In this document: positions 44,551-56,500 of the stretch, piece after piece
How the letters are laid out: each line of letters begins with the position of its first letter
How positions within the stretch are numbered: position 1 is the first letter of the stretch
Notes under the pieces: model-generated
Database searches by the model: none
The model's input: the letters and a program-made list of their open reading frames with translations, nothing else
Told to the model about the DNA's origin: nothing
Assembly (NCBI GenBank): GCA_963970005.1
Contig: CAXAMN010003002.1
Location: forward strand, 1,312,416 to 1,376,415
DNA length: 64,000 bases
Direction: 5' to 3'
Origin: Durusdinium trenchii
Taxonomy: Eukaryota; Sar; Dinophyceae; Suessiales; Symbiodiniaceae
Translations under genes and position numbers: made by a program

Positions 44551-47500
44551 CTGTGACACTCTGTATCACTCCACCGTTGGAGTGAAAGCCGAAAAGGGTC
44601 GTGCCAACCATCAGAATCCCCTCACAGTTTTGATATGTGATGATCAATCTTCGGACTCCAACACCATAGGTCTTCCCAACGACTTAGGTCACGATCTGAC
44701 ACTTTCCGACTCCTGTGGAGCGTAGGTCTGCTGTTCCGGCTCTTCCTGTTGCATGATCTCCTGTGTCGTGCAGCCCGACTGGCGTGGCAGCCCAGAAGCT
44801 CTCCGCAGCGGCTCGGGAATACAGGCAAGCATACCGCACATCTCAAAACTATGGTGACCAAGTTTCGTTGCCACCTTCCTCTGCTCAAAGAAGCCAAAAA
44901 CTAAATATCACAAATATTACACAACATAATGGTATTGCTAAAGGCAACCGCCCCGTCTCCACCCTCCACGAAACTGCCTGAATGTGAAAATTGGAAACAG
45001 CCAACTGATGGACTTTCATCCACTGTTCTGCTTAACTTGCCGGATTTGCCGTGGCAAGCTAGCGGCTAGCGACCCAGCTGTAGATGGTGCAAGGGCTTTT
45101 GACTCGAGTTTTCTCCTCTGGATCTCGCCAAAAGAAGGAGTCCACCATCACTTCCTGAGTGTGCACGCCATGGCCCAGATGGTTCTGGAGGGTGCTGGAT
45201 GAATGCTATAGCTCTAGATTGACAAGACTTCTCTTGTATGCAAGTGGTTCAGGATCACCGACTCATGAGGCTTGTTGAGGCATCTCAGACATCTCAGCTT
45301 TTGTGGATTTGTATAGGTTCATCAACTGCAGCAGCATCTCACCCAAGTCGATCCCGCAAATCTGACTTGAATAGTTCTACCGGACGCACTCCCACAAGGT
45401 ATTGCAAAGGGAATAGGCACGACATATAGTTTATGATAGTTTATGTGTAAGTGACTGTAAGACCATATGCACATATATGCACATGGGGTCCGCTCTACTT
45501 CCGTATTCTAGCAATTCATTTCCACCATATCCACTATCCCCTATCCCACCGCCCCCTGGAACGCTCGCCCGGTCACCCAAGGTTGGTTCCGTGGGAGTGT
45601 GCCACGGAGGTACAACACCTCCCGTGCCAAAAGCCAGTAGAGCAAAGCGATGGACTCCTTCCCCTGCGCGGCACGCGCAGCGTGCGCGTGGCGTGTGCAC
45701 CGCGTGCGCGTGCACAAGCCAAAGTTGCACAACATTCGACATCACTCCTATTCAAAGAGTTGTCATGCTTGTGATGTCAGCATTGGACGATGCTTGTAGT
45801 CTTCAGGGGAGGTCGCTGGTCTGTCTCTCTCTCTCTCTCCCCCTCTCGCTCGCCCTCCCCAGTCGCCAGCACCCTCAAAACTCCCCGCAGCACCGTCGTT
45901 GGGGTGGCGACCCCACGGTCGCTCTCTTTTGGGGTGAACCACCCCCTCAACCACCGTGGCGCACGGCGAAACGCCAAGGACCCGGCCTTGTTGTTGGCGG
46001 GAATCACCACGTCCACGTTCTCCAAGGGGGAGTCGGTGTCGCAAAAGGCGATCACCGGGATACTCGCATAAGCTGCCTGGTTTTTTTTTGGGACATCAAT
46101 TTTCGCAAGTTAGGCAGCAAGTTAGGATGTATCAAAACACCGAAAGGTCTTTCTGGATCATCGGCTCATGTCTGCTCTTAATCCAGTGCCGTTCAAACTC
46201 CTCCAGCATTCTGGGAACTGGGAATGTCAAATATACGACAGGCTGATCGCCTCCTTGATCGCCTGCTGATCCGTGCGGGGGTCGGTGACCAGCAGCAGGC
46301 GAGGCTCCAAGTATTTTTGAGTGATCTGGTTCGTGAGGGTTCCTGGCGAATCATTGACCATGATTACATGATTACATGATTCATTCCGCACCTTCCAACG
46401 CTTCCTTCCAACGTGCGTTGCCGTCTATTTCCTCCCATGACCTGGCGTCCGCGCCTGGCATCCAACGTCCGGCCAAAGCATTGGCACTGGTGTACTGGCC
46501 TCGTTGCAGTTCACCGGTCGCGCCCGCTCCGATGTGCTGGACCCAACCGCTCAACCGGTGGCACATCATTGGAGCAAGTACCGCGAACTGACCAGGAATC
46601 TGTTGTGGCATTTCAGGATGCAGGATGGCAACTATTAAAAAGAGCTGTCAAACCTGTGGGCCAAAAAATGATGGTAGATCATGCGCAGGATATCCCAAAG
46701 CTTGATGGCAAGCAGGAACGTACAAAGACACGTGCTGGTCATGATTTATTAATGTTTCTCAATGTGCCAATCCTGAGGTCGCTGTGTGTAGTGTGTATAT
46801 GCAAAACATTGCCGCATCTACCTCTCTGGGCGCCAGGCTGAACTTCAAGACCGCTCGGGAGCCGTAGGGACGTTGGGAGGCCACAATGATGTCCTTCAAC
46901 GTGGCAAAAAAAAAAAAACATGTCAAGCAAAAATAGTATATAAGGAAACACAAACAACTGAGACTTCAAGGTGCTTCTACAGCTTTGTGGGATTGAAGGT
47001 TGGCATCGTGGACAGGGCTCTACGTCAGGCACAGCTGGGATACTGTCCAAAAAGCGATCAAGATGCTATCAAGGTTTCTTATGGCCTCACCTTCCTAGGA
47101 AAACGGATAAGAAAGAGTCAACGTGTAGTACACCGCATGGATATAAGGCCCGCTGCACCACAGAAACCTCCCCAAGTACATGATTAAGAGCTGTCAGAAA
47201 CCACAATAAGGTGGCAAGGGTCAAGGGTCAAGTCGGACCCAGCTCTTGCAATCATTTGTTATCGACAACGCCCTTGATTCCAAAAGTTAAGATCCTACAA
47301 GTTGGGTAAAACCACTTCAAACAATGTGCTGTTTTTTGGATGTTTTAATGATTAATTTGTTTTAATGACAGAGCTACGTGGACATTTAGTCTAATGATTA
47401 TGCTTTACAAATATGTCAATGTAATATGTTGTTTCATAAATTCCACCATTAAACAAACACATATATGTCCATCAACAATTATAAACACAAACAGTTTGTG

Positions 47501-50500
47501 ACATCATAAAAACTGTCGTAGGGTTTTCATCGATATGTCTTGTTTGTTCTTGTCCTGGGTCTTACTTACATGTGTGCATTGACATGCAAGTGAAGCGGAC
47601 GCGAACGCTGGCTTTTCCGCCAAAGCTAAAGGTCAATGGCTCTGTGCGCACCTAGGCCGATATGGCCGCCGGGACATCAGTCCCATGACATGCTATGCGA
47701 ACGGTCCTGCACAGCAAACTTCACACTCCAAGTATTCTGTTGGGACTGATGGGCTCTCAGCTGAATCCACGGTTTTCGGAGCCAGCTCATGAAGGTCTCG
47801 AGCACCTTGTCGCCCAACTTTGTCAGGGCGTCTGACCATTGGAGGTGTGTTGGCACCCAAAAGACTTCATCCTTTGTCAGGTGCTGCTGGATCGGTCGTA
47901 CGACCACGATCGTCCGCTTGTCCTCTGTCCGAGGATTCTCACGGAGGCCAAGTAGGACATGAATGCCCCTCTGTCCACTCCAGTGTCACATGCACTGGGT
48001 TCTGCAGACAATGTTGATCTGCACACCCTCGCCGACCGCGAGGACTTCCAGTCCACCAGAAGTCCCGGACTGGTGGTGTCTGTGGCCTTGGGCTCGGCAA
48101 ACATGAGGAGGTTGCCGTGTTGCGAAGCTGAGCCCATTGCATTGGCCCAACTGCTGTCGCTGTAGCTGACCACCATGGTCTGCAAGTTCATTGCAACCGG
48201 CCACATGTGGATTCCAGCGGTTTTGGTCTGCAACTGCCGTGTACATGTTGAGGAGGTCCTTGTAGGTGGACTTGCCCCCTTTGCTTGAAAGGCTGACTGT
48301 CGCCGAGACGTCGGACCGAGTCTGGCCTGACAGCCATTGCAAACATCCAGCAACTGGCCTCATCTCCGGCATGTCTTCCGGCTGGATGGTCTGGTCTTGC
48401 CGCTTCTTGCACTCCACATTGCCAACCTTCATACTCTCAATGACGGTCTGGGTCAAGGCCAAATAGGCCACATCGCCTTCCTTGCGAAGGCTCAACTCGT
48501 TGCCCTTGAAGGTGAGGCTCTTGTCGAAGGACAACTGTTCTTGCGAGCCCCACTGAAACAAATCCAACAATTGCTTGCCGTCCCAACGCTCATTGTGCGC
48601 CAGCATAAAATCATCGACGTATGTAATGAGGAGGGCCGCTAAACTGTCGTGGGTGTCACCGGGCAACTTGGTGTAGAGGTAAAAGAACATCTTGTCCAGC
48701 GAGTGCTGAGTGAACTGGGCACGAGTGGTGACCATCTTGATCACATGCATCCCCCATGTCCTTGGTGCACTGGCTAGCCCATACACATTTCCTTCGATGC
48801 GGTAGAGCGGGCTCTTGAACGTGCCTGCCAGCTTGGTCACACCATCTGTCGGTGGTGACAGAAAAAGTGGGAGATGCCGCTGGTCTGGCGTTTCCTGCAG
48901 GAAAGCTGTCTTCACATCTCCAGCCCATAGGCACCATCGGTCATTGTTGACCAGCATCCTCCCTGATCTTCCAAAAGTCTCTATTTTAATTTAAAGGGTT
49001 TTCTATCAACCTTATTTAAGGACTATAGTCTTTAATTAATTTAAGGGGTTTTCATTTGAAAGAGTCCACATGAGTGCTTGCAATGACCTGAAATGCAGTG
49101 AGCTTCTGTGCGTGCCCACTCAGTCGCTGCCGCCTGGATATAGCATCATTTTTTTTTGAGGCAGCCATGAGCGGCGGCCGCGCGCGCAACACAGCAAGCG
49201 CAGCGGAGCTATGCAGGCTGATGCGCCTGCATGTGGGCCACTTGGACGAGGAGAAATACAGGGCGAGCAACTATGAAGATGTGGTGACAGAATACGAAGA
49301 ACTCATGTTGGACATCCTTGCTTTGACAGAGCGACCCAACCGTTCAGCCTTGGAAGCTGCTGCCACACTGGAGTGCAGGCTTCTGAGAAGGCCATGTTTG
49401 CCCAGCAGTTGCACAAGGCATTCAAAGCGTGCAGGACGAAGGCCAAATCTGTGACGTCAGGGGCAAAGACCGCAGCTTCTGTTCTCCGTGTGGTGAAGCG
49501 ATTGCGCGACCTGGGCAGATCCTCTGCGACACCGTTGCCGGTGGCGTCAGGAACTGCCGCGTCCTCAAGCGCAGGCGCTAGGCCAGACACAACCGGCTCG
49601 GACAATGCGGGCATTCTCCAACAGGATGTGTTTGCTGCCATGGGTGTGTCACCGCCAAAGAAAGTCAGGCGCTTGGCTCCACGCCCCTCCGAGGCTTTGA
49701 CAGTGGCGAGCTCAGCGCCGGATTTGAAAGAGGGGGCGACTGTGGCGCATTTCTTTGAGTGGGAGAAGCGTGTGGCAGTGCGCATGCATCCGGGTGGGCG
49801 TCGGGAGGAAGCTAAGATGAGCGCTGGGAGCAATGGGTTCCTAGTGGCAACTTGGCGAGACGGCGCCCAAGAAGAAACTGAATGCCCTACTTTGTTGGAG
49901 GATTTGGCAACCCGCAAAAAAGCCGGCCTCGGCCCCAAAGAAGAGACCCGCGCAGAAGCGACCCGCAGCCGCGCCTGCTGCTGCAGCCCTGGCATCTGAG
50001 GGGGAGGCCAATTCGGAGGAAAGCTTGTCGCCTCTGCCAGATTTGTACAATGAAAAGACAGGCAAAACCATGCTAGGGACGGAGCGACAGAAGCTCCGGC
50101 CCAAAGGCTGTGGAACCTGCAGAAATCGCAGGGGCTGCACTCCGTCGTGTTGGCGGAAGCGGGGCCTTCTTTGATTGCACAGCTGCGAACCAAAAGCAAA
50201 GTTTGTTTTGGGGGAGATTTGTGTTTTGTTTGGTCTTGTTGTTTGGTCTTGTCTCTTTCCCCGATTGTCGACCCCTCTGTATCTCGTCCTGTTCATGTCG
50301 CTTCCCCGCGCACAGCACAACATACGCGCGCGCGCACACGGTTCAGCAGTGCACCAGGGCAGTCACGGCATCCTTAGCTTCGTAGGGAGGTCAGGAGGCC
50401 TAGATGTATAGAGAGGCGCAAGGTCTGAAGTGAGTGAGTCGACTTGCAGCAGCTCAAAGTGTGCGATGCATGCATGCCGGGTTCAAAGGAAGCAGCGGAC

Positions 50501-53500
50501 TTTGGACAGCTCCCCCTGGACTCTCGACCGACTTGACAGTTCTTGCAGCTATGGGTGGCCTGCTCCTTTGCCTTCTGGGTCAGGAGCAAGCCACCAAAAC
50601 CAAAAACAATATATGTTTGAACTCATGTGTTTTGTGCATGATTTTGGGCCTTTGCTCTTGGGAGTCAGGCCTGAATGAATGCATGTTTGTTTGTTTCGCA
50701 CACCTGACCCTGTGCAGGACAGAGCGATGAGACCTTCGAGGACATTCGGCCTGCTGCTGCTGACGCCAAGTGGGAAGTCGTTCCACACACGCAGGAGCTG
50801 GACGCGTCCCCGGATTTGAGCACCACATGCCTCATGTGGCGCCGCGCGTTGGCTGTTTTCCGCCACATCCAAGAGTGGCGCCTGAGCTCCTAGAGCCTGC
50901 ACTGGAACATGTTTGGGTCTGTGGGTATAACCCCTCAAATGAATGAAGATATATATATATATATAACCACCTGTTAAGTGCAAGGGTTTGTTTTTTAAGG
51001 GTTGGTATATATGTTTGGATCCCAGACCCTACCCACCAGAGGCACCTATAAGTATAGTGGGCCAGGAGATGCCCTGAATCCATACCGGTCACAGCGACCA
51101 ATCCTGTAGCCAGGAAAACTATGCCAGCTGAGTGGCTTTGGATTTGGCAATGTTTCCTTTGTTAAACAAACAGATAGGAGTTCAACGGTTGTGGCTTTGG
51201 AAGCAAACTCGAGTTGTGAGTTTTGGAGCAGTTGTGCGCGCAACACCAACACACACACACACGCACACCCACCAAAATTTTCAAATTTGATTTTTTTTTT
51301 CAAAAGTCTACCTTTTAATTTAATATTAAAAGGAACATTTTTGATTTTTTTTTCAAATTTGAAAATTTTTGCTGCGCAGGCTTTCTGCTCAATGTCTGTT
51401 TCCCAGACTTTGGAGTAGATGTTTGTTCATTGGACTGGTGGGGCTAGACCTTGGCGTCCTTTGCTCTTTGTGAGTCAGGACCTGAGGACATAACATATTG
51501 CACATCTTGTCCTTCCGGTTTGTTTCTCCTTCCTGTCCCCTTTCTTGTTCTTCTCTTGCTGGGTCGATGTGTTTGTCTGTCTTTTGCCGGTTTTTGGGAG
51601 CACCGTACAGGATGGCAAGTGCGATGCGCTCTCTCTTTTTTTTGAGACAAAGAGAGAGAGATGAGCTGCAGCTCTTGCTTGGCGCTGCTCTCAGCTTTTC
51701 CACCCCTGAGTAGCTCCCTGTCTGTGAGGCCACTTGTCTTGAGTACCACTTGTCCTTGCCATGGCTGGTGCGAGCAAGGCTGCTGCGCCCAAGAAGCCTG
51801 CTGCTGGTAAGGCTGCTGCGCCCAAAAAGCCTGCTGGCAAAGCTGCTGCTAAAGCCAAGGCCAAGGCAGAGCCTGCTGCTGGGGCTAAATTTAAATTGAA
51901 AAGGGGCAAGTCGACTGAGGCCTTGGAGGTAGAAACCGTCTCCAGTGCTGCAGAGAAGATGCAGCTTCAGCAGCGTGTCTTGAACCTCATGAAGTACAGG
52001 GCCAACCACTCCAAGGATGCAGAGAAGAAGTCACAGGCTCAGCAGTTTTTGGACATGTACTGGAGCAAGACAGCGGCTGAAAAGGAGGGCCTGCTCAAAG
52101 AGTTCGAAGCTGCTGGCGGCAAGAACAATACCCAGTGGCTCATGAGTGTGGAGAACCAACACACGGATGCTACGGAGTCCCGTGACAAGCTGCGCGAAGG
52201 TTTTTTTACAAGGACTCTTTTGAAACTAAACTCCCACAGCGGTCCCCACCCCCAAGACAGAAAAGAACATTTTTTGTTTGCTGCCCTGCCAGGAACCAGA
52301 TTTTGGAGATGAACGCCTTCCAGCCGGACTCGATGACCTTTGAGCGCAAGGATTCTCTGGTGCAGCACCTAATTGCTGAGTCGGTCGAGAAGTTTGCCTT
52401 CAAAGCCGAGAAGAAAGAGCACCCTGAGGAGAAAGAGTTGGATAAGTTCATGTATGTCTTCTACGGTGGCAACTTTGTGGACCACTTAAAGCGAAAGAGT
52501 TGGCCACTTTCATGAAAGAGTTGGCCACTGGCTGTTGGCCTCAGACCAGATCAGACGGAAAGCCATTTGACGACACCGATGCCTGGAGGAAGAAGGCTTT
52601 GGGCTCTGCCATGCCTTTGCCCCGTGGGGTGCTGCTGGAAATCAAAGGTGATTGGTCAGCCCTCAAGTCTGTCTTTCGCTTCCCTGGCTGGCGCGACAAA
52701 ACTGGCTGCTGCTATCGATGTGATATGACGCCAGACCGCATTCGCGAAGTGGCCTCCAACTCCGACTGGCGACAGCCCAGCCACCGCCTCTGCCATGCTG
52801 ATCTCTTGGTCAGGATGGTGGCTGATGGGAAATCGATTTCTCCAGCCTTCAACATTCCATTTGTCACCACCGAAACCTTCCAAATGGATTGGCTCCACAC
52901 CACTGACTTGGGCATCTCCTTGGAATTCTTAGGGGGCATCTTGGCTTGGGCCTGCGATTACCTCGAGGGCAACCAAGCGCAAAAGTGCAGCGCTCTACAC
53001 TTGCGTATGAAGGCCTACTACAAGAGAACCTGCAAGACTTCTTGCTTGCTGGAGCTCAAGCCCACAATGATCTGGAAGCAGCCTGGCGCCTATGCCCGCT
53101 TGCGGGCGAAAGCCGGTGAAGCTAGGGACCTCATTGATTTCGCGGTCGAGGTCACAAACGAGCTCTTCAACCACACACAGCCTGCGGCCGCCACTGCAGC
53201 AGCAGCCGCCCTGCAGTTGCAGGTCTGCTACCAGCAGCTGAGCAAAGAGGCCTTTCACAGAGAACTTCTAGAACAGGCTGCCCTGCGCTTCGCCCTTCTC
53301 TATGTCGCGCTGGGTGATTACTCCGCGGCTCATGGCTGGAAGACTTTTCCGGCCAAGCCAAAGCTGCACGCCTTTCTCGAACTTGTCCAGACTAGCACTC
53401 CGCCGTCTGCCTTCTGGACATACACTGAGGAGTCATGGGGCGGTAGGATTGCACTCTTGGCCGAGCGCAGAGGTGGGGGAAGCACTGCAAAAGCAGTGGG

Positions 53501-56500
53501 GCTCTCTGTGTTTGACCGTTTTGCTGCACAGCACGATGTGCCGGAGCTCTGAAGTGGACTCTAACATGGAAAATATGTCGTTTCTCTTGCCAGTCAACAT
53601 CCCTTAAATAAGGGCTTTTGGAACATCCCTTAAATAAGGACTATAGTCTCTAATTTAAAGCTTAAAGCTTTAAATAGAGGAGGTACCTTCTCTATTTTAA
53701 GGGGTTCAACCTCTAATTAGAGTCTATAGACCTTATTTAGAGGTTTTTCATTGAAAAAAAAAGACTATAGTCTTTAAATAAGGGTGGAACCTCTAAATAG
53801 AGACTTTTGGAAGATCAGGGCTGTTGTAGCCTGCTATGAACCTGGCGTACAGGAGGTATTCCGACTGCCGAGTCGGGGTTGCTGACTCTCGGTCGATGTG
53901 GCGCAGGTCTGGATCATTGTGGCCAAGTGCCACAACGCGCGTCTTGGCGCGCAAGGGGCCAACTCCCTTGGCCTTGTCCCTGTATGCCGCTCTGGCCTTG
54001 AGGATGCGGCGTTTGAGAACAGGGTCTTGGTGCACTTCATCGGCTTCCTTCTGAGTGAGGGGCACCACTGAGCTGAACTGCTGCCAAGAGGTTTCTTCAG
54101 CTCTGGCTGACTCCACATACTTGGCGAGGTCTTCAGGTGGGAGTGCCATGATGCTTTGCCAAGGGATCTCTTTGTCCAAGTCTTTGTCCAAGGCTTTCTG
54201 TTCCTGCCTTGTGCGTGCCTTCTCCAGCATGCCACCGCTGGACTTCGTCAGTGGTGTCTTGACTCCTTGACTTCCCAGGGTAATGTCATCGCATGAGATG
54301 TCGGAGTCACTGCTTTCGCCATCACCGCAGTAGTCATCTGTCTTGCGGTAGGCCTTGAGGGCCTGATGGCATGCGAATGGCATCCTTATTTCATCGGATC
54401 CATCGCTGCAGGGTTCCTTCAACTGGATGCCCTCTGGTGTGTTCACCAGACTGGTGCTGTGCTGCTGCTGCTGCGGCGGGTCGGCCTGGTACCATAGTTC
54501 GGTGACCATGTCGGTGCGACTTGGAAAACTGTGGCGCTCGCTGGCGTCGTAGGGTGCATCCCAGATTGTTTGGCCACTGGGATACAAAAGCACCCGTCTG
54601 TGCTGGATGCATCTCTGGGGAGGTCCATTGAGATGCGTGTCCTGGAGGGACTGTGATGTCAAGTCCCGACGGGCCCACACTTGAAGTGGGTTGCCTTCCG
54701 GTGTTGCTGCTTTGGCCATGTGCTCATAGCCGCGGAGGTGGTAGGAGTTGTCTCCAATGCGCCAATAATGGCTTGTGTGTTGTGCCACCAGTGCCTTGTG
54801 TGTCGGCTGGCTGGGAATCGGCTGTTCCATCTCGGAACTGCTCCTCTTCGAGGGGTGCTGAATGCCCAGTTCTGGCGGTGTGGTTGGAGCAATGTTCAAA
54901 AGGTGCTCCTGGCCTGGCGCTGCTTCTGGTAAGGCGTCCACGTCGATGACGTCTGGCTTCTCAGTCTGGGTGACAGCTGATGTGTCAGCTGGTACTGGTG
55001 TTGGGATAGGTTGTGGTTCCTGTCCTGTTGCTGTGCCTGTTGCATTGGATGGTGCATCTTCCAATGCTGGCGCCGGTGTTGTTGGCGCAAGTGAAGGCGT
55101 GCCTGGCCTTCTGTGTGTAGGCGTCCGTGACCGGTGTGGCCTGCGGACGGGCATGTTGACAGCGGGTTGCATCCACTGTTCTGGTGTCATGCCAAATCGG
55201 TTCTGGGTCTGGATGACGGTCTGCCTGTAGGTGGGTGAGTGTACGTTCACCCTCAGGTCAACCTGTGGTTGTAGATATGGGTCTGTCTGAACTGCTTCTT
55301 CCTGCTGCTCTTGTCCTGGCGTTGAACTTGTGGCACAAATTACTAGTAAAGGTAGTTCGGAGACAGGAATGTCTTCTGCCGTGGGCTCGATGGCGTCATA
55401 GCCAAGGGGCTGTTCTGGATCATCTGGAGGCTCTGGAATGCTGTCGTCCTGAAGCAGTCCATTCTTCAGGTTCTGCTTCGAAGCCTTTGGCTGTTCTCAA
55501 CTGGTGTGGTGCTACTCGGACCGTGTTTGTTCCGGCCTGGAGCCAGTAGCTTTTGCCGTCGGGGTCTTGTCCCAAGAGCCTGGCGAGTTTGTATCCGCCA
55601 CGCTTCTTTCCACTTCTGGCTGTCCATCTCCAGTATGCCACTATGCTGCCGATCTCGGGGATGTCAGCTGCTGATGGCTTAGTGTTGCGAAGGAGTGCAC
55701 GGCGTAGTGAGCCGTCAATGGACATTGCTGCCAGATGTTGTTATGCTTCAACACGTAGTGCATCTGCTTGCATCTGTGTTTGTGATCGTGTCTGGCCTGT
55801 GATCAGGCCGTGCTTGTCGTTCAAAAGGCTCAGGCCTTGGCGTGGTATGCGGCCAAATGCTGCCACATATGGAGGACGGCCTGATGACCATGTGCATGAG
55901 TTCTTGGCTGTGGTGGCTGCAATGAGCACTTCATCCATGGCTTCTGGCCCAACTGCAGCTCGAGCGTCTGCGATGCGCTCGACCAAGCTTCTGAGTGTGG
56001 CGTTGTGCCTTTCTATCAAACCAATCTTGTTGTGAGCCTCGGCGGGGATGTAGTCCATGAAGACTCCCTGCTCATCCATGTGGTCCTCGAAGGTGGACCT
56101 GAAGCTTCCATCTGCATCGGTTCTGATGCGGAGAGGGTAGCCGAAGTTGCGGCTCCATGAAGTCTGGAACTTGCGGGTGACTTCTTCTGGTGTGCGATCT
56201 GCCAGGAGTGTTGCCACGTGCAAGTGTGTTGTCTCACATATGATCCCCAAAACCAAGAAGTTGGTTGACTGGATGTCTCGGAGGTAGACGATGTCCATCT
56301 GCAGTCGGTCTCCGAATTGGCTGGAGCCATGCCACCTCGAGGATCTGGCTTGTTGGGTCCTCGGGTGCGATCAGTGTAAATGGATGAGTTCTTCACACCG
56401 TTCATTGCCAGCATCTTCGTGAGTTCTGTGGCATGTGGATGGCCCAGGTTCTTGTGGAGGCGACGAACTGCTGTCTTGACCTCAGCTGGTATATTCAAAT

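Larger units (their letters stand above)
48961..53820 (+). mobile_element. Nested DNA transposon, 4860 bp, CMC/EnSpm-like (class tentative)
   Basis: Ends are 26-bp perfect inverted repeats starting CCCTGATCTTCC. It lies inside the copia RT. Flanking CT on both sides (48959-48960, 53821-53822) is a 2-bp target duplication, since removing the element plus one CT gives GCAGGCTACAACAGGATG on the coding strand, that is AGYNRM in frame. Subterminal regions (48961-49060, 53604-53820) are AT-rich and carry repeated ACTATAGTCT palindromes and TTTAAATAAGG motifs. Two ORF regions lie on the plus strand. A short TSD and a transposase segment like TNP2/Plavaka proteins suggest CMC/EnSpm; termini are CCCTG rather than CACTA, so the class is an inference. 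Confidence 0.88.

Noticed and set aside
45477..46181. 234-codon plus-strand ORF
   Set aside because: Antisense to RPSA exons 7 and 8.
49303..50199. 298-codon minus-strand ORF in the DNA transposon
   Set aside because: Antisense to ORF1, whose plus-strand frames have basic and Cys motifs; the minus frame has none.
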